Shown: piece after piece, positions 1-6,488 of the stretch
Position numbering within the stretch: position 1 is the stretch's first letter
How the letters are laid out: each line of letters begins with the position of its first letter
Assembly (NCBI GenBank): GCA_033721095.1
Contig: JAWWBG010000033.1
Span: 1-16,947 of the forward strand
DNA from: JAWWBG01 sp033721095
GTDB taxonomy: Bacteria; Actinomycetota; Nitriliruptoria; Nitriliruptorales; Nitriliruptoraceae
Direction: 5' to 3'
DNA: 16,947 nucleotides
Translations under genes and position numbers: made by a program
Notes under the pieces: generated by a model
What the model was told of the DNA's origin: nothing
The model's input: the letters and a program-made list of their open reading frames with translations, nothing else
Databases searched by the model: none

Positions 1-1
1 G

Positions 2-838
2 CTCTTGGCAGTCCGCTCCCAGCGCGTGCCACCGGGCCTCGATGACAAGGTCCTCACGTCCTGGAACGCGCTCATCGTCCGCGGACTCGCCCGGGCCGGA
101 CGTTGGCTGGGCGAACCCGACTGGATCGCGGAGGCAACGCGCACGGCCAGCTTCCTTGCGGACAACGTCGTGGTCAACGGCGCGCTGCACCACACGTGGA
201 AGGACGGCGTCGCGAGCGTGCCAGCGCTGCTCGAGGACGTCGCGTTCCTGTCGTGCGCCACGCTGGACCTGTACGAGGCCACGGGAGAAACCCGCTGGTT
301 CCGCTGGGCGGTCGAGCTCGCCGAGGACGCCCTCGAACGCTTCGCGGATCCGGACGGCGGCTTTTGGTCCAGCCCGTCGGATGCGGCCGGCCTCTACGTG
401 CGGCCGCGCGACACGTGGGACAACGCGACCCCGGCCGGTGGCAGCGTCCTTGCGGAAACTTTCGCCCGACTCGCCGCCTTGACGGGCGACGGGACCTGGC
501 ACGACCGGGCGACGGCCACGTTGGCCAGCTTCGGTGCGTTGGCCGACCGCGCGCCCGCCCACGGGTACGCGCTCCAGGTCGCCGAACGGCTCGCGGCGGA
601 GGGTCGGGAGATCGCGATCGTCGGCGAACCGGGGGAGGCTCGCGACACCCTCGTCGCCATCGCGAACCGGCCACGCGTCGGCACGGTGCTCGCCATCGGT
701 GACGGGCCCGCGGACGTGCCGCCGCTGTTGCAGCAACGCACGCCGATCGACGGTCAACCCGCCGCGTACGTCTGTCGTGGCTTCGTCTGCGACCGCCCCG
801 TCACGACACCCGAGGAGCTCGTGGCCCTGCTCTCCTAG
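2..838 (+). CDS. DUF255/YyaL-type protein, C-terminal part (5'-truncated by the window)
   Basis: The frame is open to the left edge, so the gene begins before the window; the TTG at 5 is not taken as the start because the residues around it already belong to the conserved interior. The visible part matches the C-terminal helical (alpha/alpha-barrel-like) half of the YyaL/DUF255 family: LDDKVLTSWNALIVRGLARA is the family hallmark, and the end carries AYVCRGFVCDRPVTTPEEL with a C-x4-C pair typical of these proteins. Full-length members are about 600-700 residues and start with a thioredoxin-like domain, which must lie upstream. The biochemical role is not established; thiol-redox or sugar-processing roles are only suggested by fold. 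The dehalogenase gene follows after 24 bases on the same strand and could be co-transcribed. Family assignment is confident, function is not. Confidence 0.9.
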   Translation, partial: LLAVRSQRVPPGLDDKVLTSWNALIVRGLARAGRWLGEPDWIAEATRTASFLADNVVVNGALHHTWKDGVASVPALLEDVAFLSCATLDLYEATGETRWFRWAVELAEDALERFADPDGGFWSSPSDAAGLYVRPRDTWDNATPAGGSVLAETFARLAALTGDGTWHDRATATLASFGALADRAPAHGYALQVAERLAAEGREIAIVGEPGEARDTLVAIANRPRVGTVLAIGDGPADVPPLLQQRTPIDGQPAAYVCRGFVCDRPVTTPEELVALLS

Positions 839-862
839 CCTGCAGTCCGCTGAGGAGCCACC

Positions 863-1771
863 ATGCCTGACGTCATCCGCACGCCCGACGAACGGTTCGC
901 CAACCTGCCCGACTGGGACCACGAGCCGACCTACTTCACCACGCGAATCGACGGCGTCGACCTGCGCCTGGCCCGGCACGAGCTCGGCGACCCCGACGGC
1001 GACCCGATCGTGCTGATGCATGGCGAGCCGACCTGGTCATACCTCTACCGCAAGGTGGTCCCGCCGCTGGTCGACGCCGGTCACCGGGTCATCCTCCCCG
1101 ACCTGGTCGGGATGGGACGCTCCGACAAGGTCACCGACGTCGGGTGGTACGACTGGAGTCACCTGATGGCGGCCTACGACGCGCACCTCCAGGACCTCGG
1201 GATGCGACCGTTCACGCTGGTCGTGCACGACTGGGGCGGCATCCTCGGGCTGCCGTGGGCCGTGGCGCACCAGAACATGGTCAGCCGGCTCGTGATCCTC
1301 GACACGGCATGCTTCGTCCCCGGTCGCGAGCCCGCCGAGGCCTGGTACATGTTCCGCAACTTCGTCGAACGCACCGACGAGCTGCCGATCGGCTTCCTCG
1401 TCGACGGCGCCTGCGTCACCGATCTCACCGACGCCGAGAAGGCCGCCTACGAGGCCCCCTTCCACACCGTCGAGGCGCAGGCCGGCGCCAAGGCGTTTCC
1501 CCAGGTCCAGCCGATCCGCGAGGAGTTCCCGGGCGCGTGGGAGAGCCACGAGGCCAACCTGGCGTTGTCGGACTGGCAGCAGCCAACGCTGATCCTGTGG
1601 GGAGGTGACGACGTCATCCTCCCGTCCAAGATCGGCAAGCACTGGTCCGAGCGCATTCCCGGCATCAGGGGATTCGAGGTCCTCGAGAACGCCCACCACT
1701 TCCTCCAGGAGGACCGGGGGGCTGACATCGGCGACAGGATCGCGGCCTTCATGGCCGACAACCCCGTCTAG
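863..1771 (+). CDS. Haloalkane dehalogenase-like alpha/beta hydrolase (DhlA/HLD-I type)
   Basis: 302 residues, close to the roughly 310 of DhlA. ATG at 863 is preceded by GAGGAG about seven bases upstream. The sequence shows HGEPTWSYLYRKV at residues 53-65, which is nearly the DhlA motif. The nucleophile elbow is VHDWGG with Asp123 as nucleophile and Trp124 as halide-stabilising residue. The likely acid is Asp249 or Asp250 (WGGDDVILP) and the base is His279 (AHHFLQED). In this family Asp attacks the carbon-halogen bond and the ester is hydrolysed by His-activated water, releasing alcohol and halide in the cytosol. Glu55 follows HG, as in HLD-I, where HLD-II/III enzymes have Asn. The second halide-binding Trp of HLD-I (cap domain) cannot be placed with certainty, so substrate and true dehalogenase activity are open; related hydrolases without dehalogenase activity are an alternative. 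Its stop overlaps the stop of the convergent Fic gene. Confidence 0.8.
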   Translation: MPDVIRTPDERFANLPDWDHEPTYFTTRIDGVDLRLARHELGDPDGDPIVLMHGEPTWSYLYRKVVPPLVDAGHRVILPDLVGMGRSDKVTDVGWYDWSHLMAAYDAHLQDLGMRPFTLVVHDWGGILGLPWAVAHQNMVSRLVILDTACFVPGREPAEAWYMFRNFVERTDELPIGFLVDGACVTDLTDAEKAAYEAPFHTVEAQAGAKAFPQVQPIREEFPGAWESHEANLALSDWQQPTLILWGGDDVILPSKIGKHWSERIPGIRGFEVLENAHHFLQEDRGADIGDRIAAFMADNPV

Positions 1772-2730
1772 TTCGTCCGGACGAAGCGCAGGCCACGGGT
1801 TCCGGGAACCGGCGCGACGCGGCCGGCGTCGAGGAGTTGCCGCAGACCCTCGTCGCTGCCCGTGCCCGCACGCTCTCGCCAGTCCGTGATCGTGAACCGA
1901 TCCGGCAGTGCCTCCACCGCTGCGACGGCGGCCTCGTCGGGCGGCTCGGGTTCGGCGTGCGTCGCCAGTGCGCGACGCAGCGCCGTCGTCACGACCTCGC
2001 CCCAGCGTTCCAACCAGACGGTCGCGTCGCGACGACGAACGGTCTTCGCGACCTCCTCGAACAGGCCGATCGCGTCGGCCTCCTGGATCTGGTTGAGCGG
2101 AGCAACATGGTGAGGATCCAGGCGCCCATCGGCGAGCAGCGCCCGTGCGGCCAACCGCGCCACGCGACCGTTGGCCGCGTCGAAGGGCTGGATGTGCAGC
2201 AGGTGGAGCAACGTCCAGCCGCTGCGGACCAGCGGGTGCTCACGGGATCCCGGTCCGACCACCCACGCAGCCAGCCCAGCCATGGCCAGCCCGATCTCCG
2301 CAGGCCTGGTCGGCCAGTAGATGATCCGTCCGACCGAGGCGTCGGTCACGGTTCGTTCGTCGAGGCGCCACTGGCCCCGGCGATCGGCTGCGACCAGCCC
2401 CTCCGTGATCTGGGTGTGCAGCCGGGCCAGCGTTGGCGTGGGGTCCTCCCGCAGGGCCTTGCCGACGGCGACGAGATCCTGGCTGGCGGCAGCCAGGCCA
2501 GCCTGCTCCGCCTCCCAGATCGTCTCGTCGGCGGCGTCGAGATCGGACCGCGTGCGAATGGCCCCTTGCCAGCCGGCCGCCGGAATGGTCGAGCCGTCCA
2601 GCCGCAGTGACGCGAGCAGGTCGTCCACTCGGTCGGCTCCGCGGTCGAGCTCGAGGCGAGCAAGTCGTGACGCGAGCCGTTCGCTGTCCGCGATCAGCGC
2701 CGTCAGGTGGCTCGAGCGGGTGAACCTCAC
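1768..2730 (-). CDS. Fic-fold protein with degenerate catalytic motif
   Basis: 320 residues, GTG start at 2730 overlapping the TGA of the upstream HAD gene (GTGA). The layout is that of an N-terminally self-inhibited Fic protein. ASLRLDGSTI at 40-49 lies where ASSxIEGxxx (the inhibitory helix, S/T-x3-E-G/N) is expected. The Fic core is at about 98-235 with GQWRLDERTV (119-128). The signature is HIQPFDAANGRVAR at 179-192, and a winged-helix-like tail is at about 278-318. Active Fic enzymes carry HPFx(D/E)(G/A)NGRxxR and transfer AMP or a similar group to a protein hydroxyl. Here the catalytic His is Gln181 (codon CAG at 2188-2190), the acidic metal ligand is Ala185, and the inhibitory Glu is Asp45. 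The NGRxxR nucleotide-binding part is intact. AMPylation by the usual mechanism is therefore unlikely. A nucleotide-binding regulator, a different transfer chemistry or use of His179 are possible. Translation is probably coupled to the HAD gene. Confidence 0.8.
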   Translation of the reverse strand: MRFTRSSHLTALIADSERLASRLARLELDRGADRVDDLLASLRLDGSTIPAAGWQGAIRTRSDLDAADETIWEAEQAGLAAASQDLVAVGKALREDPTPTLARLHTQITEGLVAADRRGQWRLDERTVTDASVGRIIYWPTRPAEIGLAMAGLAAWVVGPGSREHPLVRSGWTLLHLLHIQPFDAANGRVARLAARALLADGRLDPHHVAPLNQIQEADAIGLFEEVAKTVRRRDATVWLERWGEVVTTALRRALATHAEPEPPDEAAVAAVEALPDRFTITDWRERAGTGSDEGLRQLLDAGRVAPVPGTRGLRFVRTN

Positions 2731-3533
2731 CGACCGAACAGGCGCGACTCACGACCTCGAGCGGCGTCGGCCTGGATCCGGCCGTGGCGGCGCCCCAGGG
2801 CGTAGGAGGAGCCTGCGGCCGCGATGCCGAGCGTCGTGGCCGTGGTCACCTTGATCGCCTGCTTGGTTCGCCGCGCGAACACGACGATCGGCCACCCGCG
2901 CTGGTGGGCGACGGTTTCCAGGCCGCGATCGGGATTGACCGCCACGGGATGGCCCACCATCTCGAGCATCGGCAGGTCACTGACGGAGTCGCTGTACGCG
3001 TAGGACAGCCGCAGGTCGTAGCCCTTCTCGGCCGCGATCTTGCCGATGATCTCGGCCTTGCCCTCGCCGTAGCAGAACGGCCCGTCGAGCTGGCCCGTGT
3101 AGCGCCCGTCCACCACCTCGGATCGCGTGCCGATGCCCCCGGTCATGCCCAGCGCATGGGCCAGCGGCGACACCAGCTCGTACGGTGAGGCCGAGACGAT
3201 GTAGGTGTCGCGACCCGCTTCCTCGTGCATCTCGAGCAGGCCCTTGGCCTCGGGTCGCACCTTGGCCAGCACCGACGGGATCACGTCCTCGTTGAGCGCG
3301 ACCAGGTCGGCCTGCGAGGCGCCCTTGACGGCCTCGAGCACGCGGTCGCGCGTCGTGACCGACTTCTCGTCGCTGGCACCGAAGAGCTTGAAGGCGATGG
3401 CGCTGAACATGTCGGTGACGAGGCGATGACCCGGCAGCAGCTTGTTGCGCCATGCGGCCAGTCCGAAGTCGACGGCCGAGGACCCGCTGATGAGGGTCCG
3501 ATCGAGGTCGAAGAAGGCAGCTGAGGCGGTCAC
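2727..3533 (-). CDS. HAD-IB family hydrolase (SerB-like phosphatase)
   Basis: 268 residues, GTG start at 3533 with GGAGGG a few bases upstream. All four HAD motifs are visible: motif I FFDLDRTL with Asp9 (nucleophile) and Asp11; motif II YIVSAS with Ser114; motif III Lys159 (GEGKAEII); motif IV YSDSVSDLPML with Asp182 and Asp186. The order and spacing fit subfamily IB (SerB/TIGR01490 group), which hydrolyses phosphomonoesters through a phospho-Asp intermediate. The substrate cannot be told from sequence. After the catalytic domain comes GWPIVVFARR, then a hydrophobic stretch at about 229-247 that could be a membrane anchor, followed by a basic tail. The downstream Fic-fold gene starts inside its stop codon, which suggests joint expression. 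The 375-base region upstream carries DnaA-box-like sites. No frameshift or missing catalytic residue is seen. Confidence 0.88.
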   Translation of the reverse strand: MTASAAFFDLDRTLISGSSAVDFGLAAWRNKLLPGHRLVTDMFSAIAFKLFGASDEKSVTTRDRVLEAVKGASQADLVALNEDVIPSVLAKVRPEAKGLLEMHEEAGRDTYIVSASPYELVSPLAHALGMTGGIGTRSEVVDGRYTGQLDGPFCYGEGKAEIIGKIAAEKGYDLRLSYAYSDSVSDLPMLEMVGHPVAVNPDRGLETVAHQRGWPIVVFARRTKQAIKVTTATTLGIAAAGSSYALGRRHGRIQADAARGRESRLFGR

Positions 3534-3640
3534 GAAGGCCCTCCGGTGGGTGCGCCCGAGCGTACGTGCCGGGCGACAGGAAGGACCTTCCGGAAGCCGT
3601 GCGAGCCGCGCACGACCACGTGCAGATCCTCCAAAATCAT
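3530..3640 (-). CDS. Possible 36-residue leader ORF upstream of the HAD gene
   Basis: An ATG at 3640 opens a 36-codon frame (begins MILEDLHVVVRGSHGFRK) whose TGA overlaps the GTG start of the HAD gene as GTGA, the same junction type seen between HAD and Fic. The product has no membrane segment and I recognise no family. There is no convincing ribosome-binding site; GGAC lies just before the ATG, and a DnaA-box-like 9-mer begins one base upstream. In GC-rich DNA such a short open frame can occur by chance, so it is listed mainly because of the overlap geometry. Confidence 0.2.
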   Translation of the reverse strand: MILEDLHVVVRGSHGFRKVLPVARHVRSGAPTGGPS

Positions 3641-3641
3641 C

Positions 3642-3770
3642 TTGTCCACAGGCTGTGCGTTGCTTGTGGACCGCCTCTCGGCAGGTTGCCGCTGATCATC
3701 GGGCAGTTGACGAAACGGTGTCCTGAACCTGTCCACGGGCAATCCCCATGTCGTCCACACCTCGTCCACA
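3642..3770. promoter_or_regulatory. Cluster of five DnaA-box-like sites
   Basis: Measured against the actinobacterial DnaA box TTGTCCACA, the cluster has one perfect copy at 3642-3650. Two copies have a single mismatch, TCGTCCACA at 3751-3759 and 3762-3770, whose starts are 11 bases apart (about one helical turn). Two weaker copies have two mismatches: CTGTCCACG at 3729-3737 and, on the minus strand, CGGTCCACA (read as TGTGGACCG at 3665-3673). Such clusters occur at replication origins, at DnaA-titrating or reset loci and at DnaA-regulated promoters. Neighbouring genes are not the usual oriC genes and no obvious AT-rich unwinding element is present, so the role is open. Confidence 0.55.
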
Positions 3771-3789
3771 GGTTGGGCGAAACTGGGGG

Positions 3790-3820
3790 TTGACCAAGGG
3801 CGGGGGTGCGCGCGTACCGT
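3790..3820 (+). promoter_or_regulatory. Plus-strand promoter-like sequence
   Basis: TTGACC at 3790-3795 and TACCGT at 3815-3820 are separated by 19 bases, a common actinobacterial housekeeping-sigma pattern (TTGACN and TANNNT), though the spacer is one or two bases long. A start site would fall near 3827, exactly at the base of the following inverted repeat. No plus-strand protein gene lies downstream, so it would drive the structured element or an antisense RNA to the TIGR03624-like gene. Confidence 0.4.
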
Positions 3821-3827
3821 GGGCTTC

Positions 3828-3909
3828 ACGAGGTCCCCAGCGAGTCGGCCGAGTGATGTGCCCCACGGGGAAGGGGGCGCAGCACGAAACCGGATCGCTG
3901 GGGACTCGT
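3828..3909 (+). ncRNA. Candidate small structured RNA (about 82 bases)
   Basis: Positions 3828-3843 (ACGAGGTCCCCAGCGA) pair with 3895-3909 (TCGCTGGGGACTCGT) through 15 base pairs with a single bulged G. Nested inside, 3853-3855 pairs with 3883-3885, then an A-G mismatch, then 3857-3864 with 3874-3881 (eight pairs including one G-U), around a nine-base loop ACGGGGAAG. A short CGG/CCG helix (3846-3848 with 3890-3892) may stack between. The promoter-like pair just upstream places its start at the foot of the outer stem. It does not match the conserved tip of SRP RNA, a tRNA T-loop or the cytosine-rich loops of 6C RNA. The same stem would form at the end of the minus-strand mRNA, so a 3'-end processing or termination structure is the alternative. 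Confidence 0.35.
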
Positions 3910-5330
3910 CATTTCTCGTCCTCGCGGGGATCCTCGACGTCGGCATCCGGCAGGTCCTCGTCGCCGTCGCCCCGGTCCGCGTCGGGCCGGGCCGAACCCT
4001 CCTCGGCGGCGTCGCCCGCGAGCCGCTCCTCGGCCGAGGGCTCGATCGGGGCCTCGCCAATGAACATGGACGACGGGTCGTCGGGGATGCTCTCGCCGCC
4101 CGCCAGGCGCAGCAACCAGCGGCTCGGATCCGCCAGTTCGTCCCGGTCGGGCAGGTTCTCGGGGTGGGCGAGAGCCCGCCGAAGTCCCGCCGCGCCCCGT
4201 GCCTCCTCCACGGCGGCCACGAACGCCTCGCCGGGCGCCTCGTCGGTCGGCCGCAGGTCCAACCCCAGCAGCTGCGCCAGCAGCTGCTCGCCGTCGCCCT
4301 TAACGGCGCGCCGACGCCGGAGGATCTCGTTGATCCGAGGCAGGTTCGGCAACCGGTCGGCGGCCGCGCGCGCGACCTCCTGTCGGGCCCAGGCGCCCAC
4401 GAGGCCGACGATGCCCTGGATGCGCTCGAGGACGCGCCGCTGCTGCTCGGTGGGCTCCAGCCGGAACGCCTGGGCACGCTGCATGGCCGCCTGGAGCGAC
4501 TCGGGATCGTCGGGATCCACGTCGCCCATCAGCTCGCGGGCGACCGATTCGAGGTGATCGGCGTCGATCTGGATCCCGTTGGCGAACTGGGCAACGAGCC
4601 CCTGGAGGTGCGCTTCCAGCCACGGCACGGCGTGGTAGAGGCGGCGGAACGCGCCCTCGTTGAGCATGAGGGCGATTGCCACTTCGGTGTCGTCGAGGTC
4701 CCACCCGCCGAACGCCTCCTCGACGTTGGGTGCGATGACCCAGGCGGTCGCCCGGGGCGCCGTCGCCAAGCCCAGGTCGTACTGGCCCAGGAGCTGCAGT
4801 GACAGCTGGCCGAGGACCTGCCCCGTCTGCAGCCCCAGCAACGTCGCTCCCATCGGCCGCAGCATCGCGCCCAGGTCTAGGCCCTCGAACAGCTCGCCAA
4901 GTTCACCCAGCTCGAGGTCGACGTGCTCCATCTGCTCGCTGGCCAGCTGGCCCAGCGAGCGCGTCGCGGCCGCCGCCACCGGCTCGACGAGCGGCCGCAT
5001 CGAGGTCGTGGCGGCGTTGACCCATTCCTGGCGGGAGGACACGACCAGCCGTCCGCCCGCCGAGCTGGGCAGGGTCGAGTCGTCCAGCCACAGCTCGGCG
5101 ATCCCGAGTGCCTGTTCGAACCGGGCGCGTTCGGCGTCGGTGGGCTGTCGGTCGTCGTGGGCTGCCTGCTGGTTGGCGGCCGACGTGGCCAGCTCCCAGT
5201 TCACGGGTCCAGTGGGCACGTCGAGGAACATCGACCGGATCTGGCCGATCAGGTTGGCGCCCCCCAGCTGCTCGATCATGGCGCGCAGCTCGGGAGGGAG
5301 TCCCTCGAAGGGGTCGTCGGAACTGGTCAC
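3909..5330 (-). CDS. DUF2342/TIGR03624-like protein ('zinc-dependent metalloprotease' family) lacking HExxH
   Basis: 473 residues, starting at GTG 5330 because AAGGA lies about seven bases upstream and the conserved family sequence begins immediately after. The frame stays open further upstream but that stretch is low-complexity and unlike the family. Recognisable features are FEGLPPELRAMIEQLGG near the N-terminus, GPVNWELA (41-48), a helical middle with LLGLQTGQVLGQLSLQLLGQ (164-183) and YHAVPWLEAHLQGLVAQFA (232-250). The C-terminal ~50 residues are acidic and probably disordered. Length matches M. tuberculosis Rv3195 (about 472). Family members are often annotated zinc proteases, but the site expected to hold HExxH reads NEGAF (224-228) and no HExxH occurs anywhere in the protein. 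A catalytic protease role is therefore doubtful; a scaffold or chaperone role is possible. Its stop sits at the edge of the inverted repeat at 3828-3909. Confidence 0.85.
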   Translation of the reverse strand: MTSSDDPFEGLPPELRAMIEQLGGANLIGQIRSMFLDVPTGPVNWELATSAANQQAAHDDRQPTDAERARFEQALGIAELWLDDSTLPSSAGGRLVVSSRQEWVNAATTSMRPLVEPVAAAATRSLGQLASEQMEHVDLELGELGELFEGLDLGAMLRPMGATLLGLQTGQVLGQLSLQLLGQYDLGLATAPRATAWVIAPNVEEAFGGWDLDDTEVAIALMLNEGAFRRLYHAVPWLEAHLQGLVAQFANGIQIDADHLESVARELMGDVDPDDPESLQAAMQRAQAFRLEPTEQQRRVLERIQGIVGLVGAWARQEVARAAADRLPNLPRINEILRRRRAVKGDGEQLLAQLLGLDLRPTDEAPGEAFVAAVEEARGAAGLRRALAHPENLPDRDELADPSRWLLRLAGGESIPDDPSSMFIGEAPIEPSAEERLAGDAAEEGSARPDADRGDGDEDLPDADVEDPREDEK

Positions 5331-5444
5331 GTCGGTCCTTGTCCAGGCACGGGTGTAGCACCTGTGTCGAGCTGACAGGCACGGCCCTGAGCAGCCGACG
5401 CGCAGGCAGAAGCCGTAGGCTGGCAGCCGGCCAGGAGAGCGAGC

Positions 5445-6488
5445 ATGAGGGTCGCCGTCACCGGCGCGGCCGGCTTCGTCGGTCGCCGCCTCGTGGGTGA
5501 GCTCGCGGCGGCCGGACACGAGGTGGTCGCCCTCGACATCGCCGAGCAGGCGCCGCAGGACAGGGTCGAGTTCCGTCGGGTCGACATCCTCGAGGGATCC
5601 CTGGCTGTCGAGCTCGAAGGCGTCGATGCCGTCGTCCACCTCGCCTTCCAGATGGACCCCATCCAGGACGAGGCCCGGATGGCCCGCATCAACATCGACG
5701 GGACCCGCAACGTCTTCGAGTGCGCCGAGGAGGCCGGCGTCCGGCACGTCGTCTACCTGTCGTCAGCTGTTGCCTACGGCGCACACGCCGACAACGATTT
5801 TCCCCTGACCGAGAAGAGCCCGCTGCGCGGCAACGACGATTTCGGGTACGCCCGGATGAAGAGGGAGGTCGAGGAGTGGCTGTGGCCGTGGGCCGAGCAG
5901 TCGTCGCTTGAGGTCGCCGTCCTGCGACCGTCCATCATCCTGGGCCCCGGTGTCCGCAACTTCATCACCAAGTTCTTCGAGATGCCACGGTTCGTCTCGG
6001 TCGCCGGGCATCGGCCGCCGTGGCAGTTCACCCACGTCGAGGATGTGGCAGCGGCGATCCAGCACGTCCTCGACAAGGAGCTGGCGGGCGCGTTCAACGT
6101 TGCGCCCGAGGGTTGGCTGTCTGCAGAGGAGGTCGAGGCGATCATCGGTCGCCGCAGCGTGCGGGTGCCCGAGGAGGTCGCCCTCGCCCTCGCCGATCGC
6201 ATGTGGCGGGCCGGCGTCGGGCACGCCGACGCGGGGATCGTCCACTACATCATGCACCCGTGGGTCGTGGCCGTCGATCGACTGGTCGAGACGGGCTTCC
6301 GGTTCCAGCATTCCAACCGTGACGTCCTCGCCGGATTCGTGGCCGAATCACGTCCGTACGTGACGATGGGCAACGTGCGGGCCAAGCGCTCGACCGTGGC
6401 GGGGATCGGTGTGCTCGGCACGGCCGCCATCGCCGGCCTCGCCGTCGCCGGCGCCAAGGTGCGCAGCCGCCGGCGCGCCGATGGCTGA
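5445..6488 (+). CDS. Extended-SDR NAD-dependent epimerase/dehydratase with C-terminal membrane anchor
   Basis: 347 residues, ATG at 5445 with AGGAG about nine bases upstream. The N-terminus MRVAVTGAAGFVG has the Rossmann GxxGxxG at 7-13 for NAD(P) binding. The catalytic set is Ser106/Ser107 (YLSSAVAYG) and Tyr135-x3-Lys139 (GYARMK). RPSIILGPG (161-169) is the usual substrate-side motif of extended SDRs. These enzymes act on nucleotide sugars or similar substrates; the substrate cannot be inferred. Residues about 316-338 are a hydrophobic helix after RAKRS and before the basic end KVRSRRRADG, suggesting the enzyme is held at the inner face of the membrane, which is unusual for soluble epimerases. 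TAGGCT at 5416-5421 could be a -10 box but no -35 was found. It is divergent from the TIGR03624-like gene (114-base gap), and its last bases overlap moaE. Confidence 0.85.
   Translation: MRVAVTGAAGFVGRRLVGELAAAGHEVVALDIAEQAPQDRVEFRRVDILEGSLAVELEGVDAVVHLAFQMDPIQDEARMARINIDGTRNVFECAEEAGVRHVVYLSSAVAYGAHADNDFPLTEKSPLRGNDDFGYARMKREVEEWLWPWAEQSSLEVAVLRPSIILGPGVRNFITKFFEMPRFVSVAGHRPPWQFTHVEDVAAAIQHVLDKELAGAFNVAPEGWLSAEEVEAIIGRRSVRVPEEVALALADRMWRAGVGHADAGIVHYIMHPWVVAVDRLVETGFRFQHSNRDVLAGFVAESRPYVTMGNVRAKRSTVAGIGVLGTAAIAGLAVAGAKVRSRRRADG

Larger units (their letters stand above)
3534..3908. other. 375-base intergenic region between HAD-IB and TIGR03624-like genes
   Basis: This is the only long gap between confident genes. 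From left to right it contains the HAD ribosome-binding site, a doubtful short reading frame, five DnaA-box-like 9-mers (3642-3770), a plus-strand promoter-like pair (3790-3820) and a strong inverted repeat that closes at the stop codon of the minus-strand gene (3828-3909). Both flanking genes run leftward, so neither needs a plus-strand promoter here. I found no clear minus-strand promoter for the HAD-Fic pair in this region. No long AT-rich stretch is present; the richest is about ten bases near 3633. Confidence 0.8.

Noticed and set aside
2395..2415. TQITEG (residues 106-111) of the Fic protein as the inhibitory motif
   Set aside because: It fits the S/T-x3-E-G pattern but aligns with the ordinary first helix of the Fic core (LHxxLxxG); the N-terminal SLRLDG is in the correct place.
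3534..3908. Calling the intergenic region oriC
   Set aside because: DnaA boxes alone are not enough: there is no dnaA, dnaN, gyrB or parAB nearby and no AT-rich unwinding stretch.
3828..3909. Structured element as SRP (4.5S) RNA
   Set aside because: The length is right for a short SRP RNA, but the conserved tip (GGAA tetraloop flanked by the AGCAG-type symmetric loop) is not present; the loop here is ACGGGGAAG and the 3' side reads GCGCAGCAC.
5331..5747. N-terminal extension of the TIGR03624-like protein back to 5747
   Set aside because: The extension is antisense to the epimerase start, is low-complexity, and a good ribosome-binding site marks GTG 5330 right where family similarity begins.
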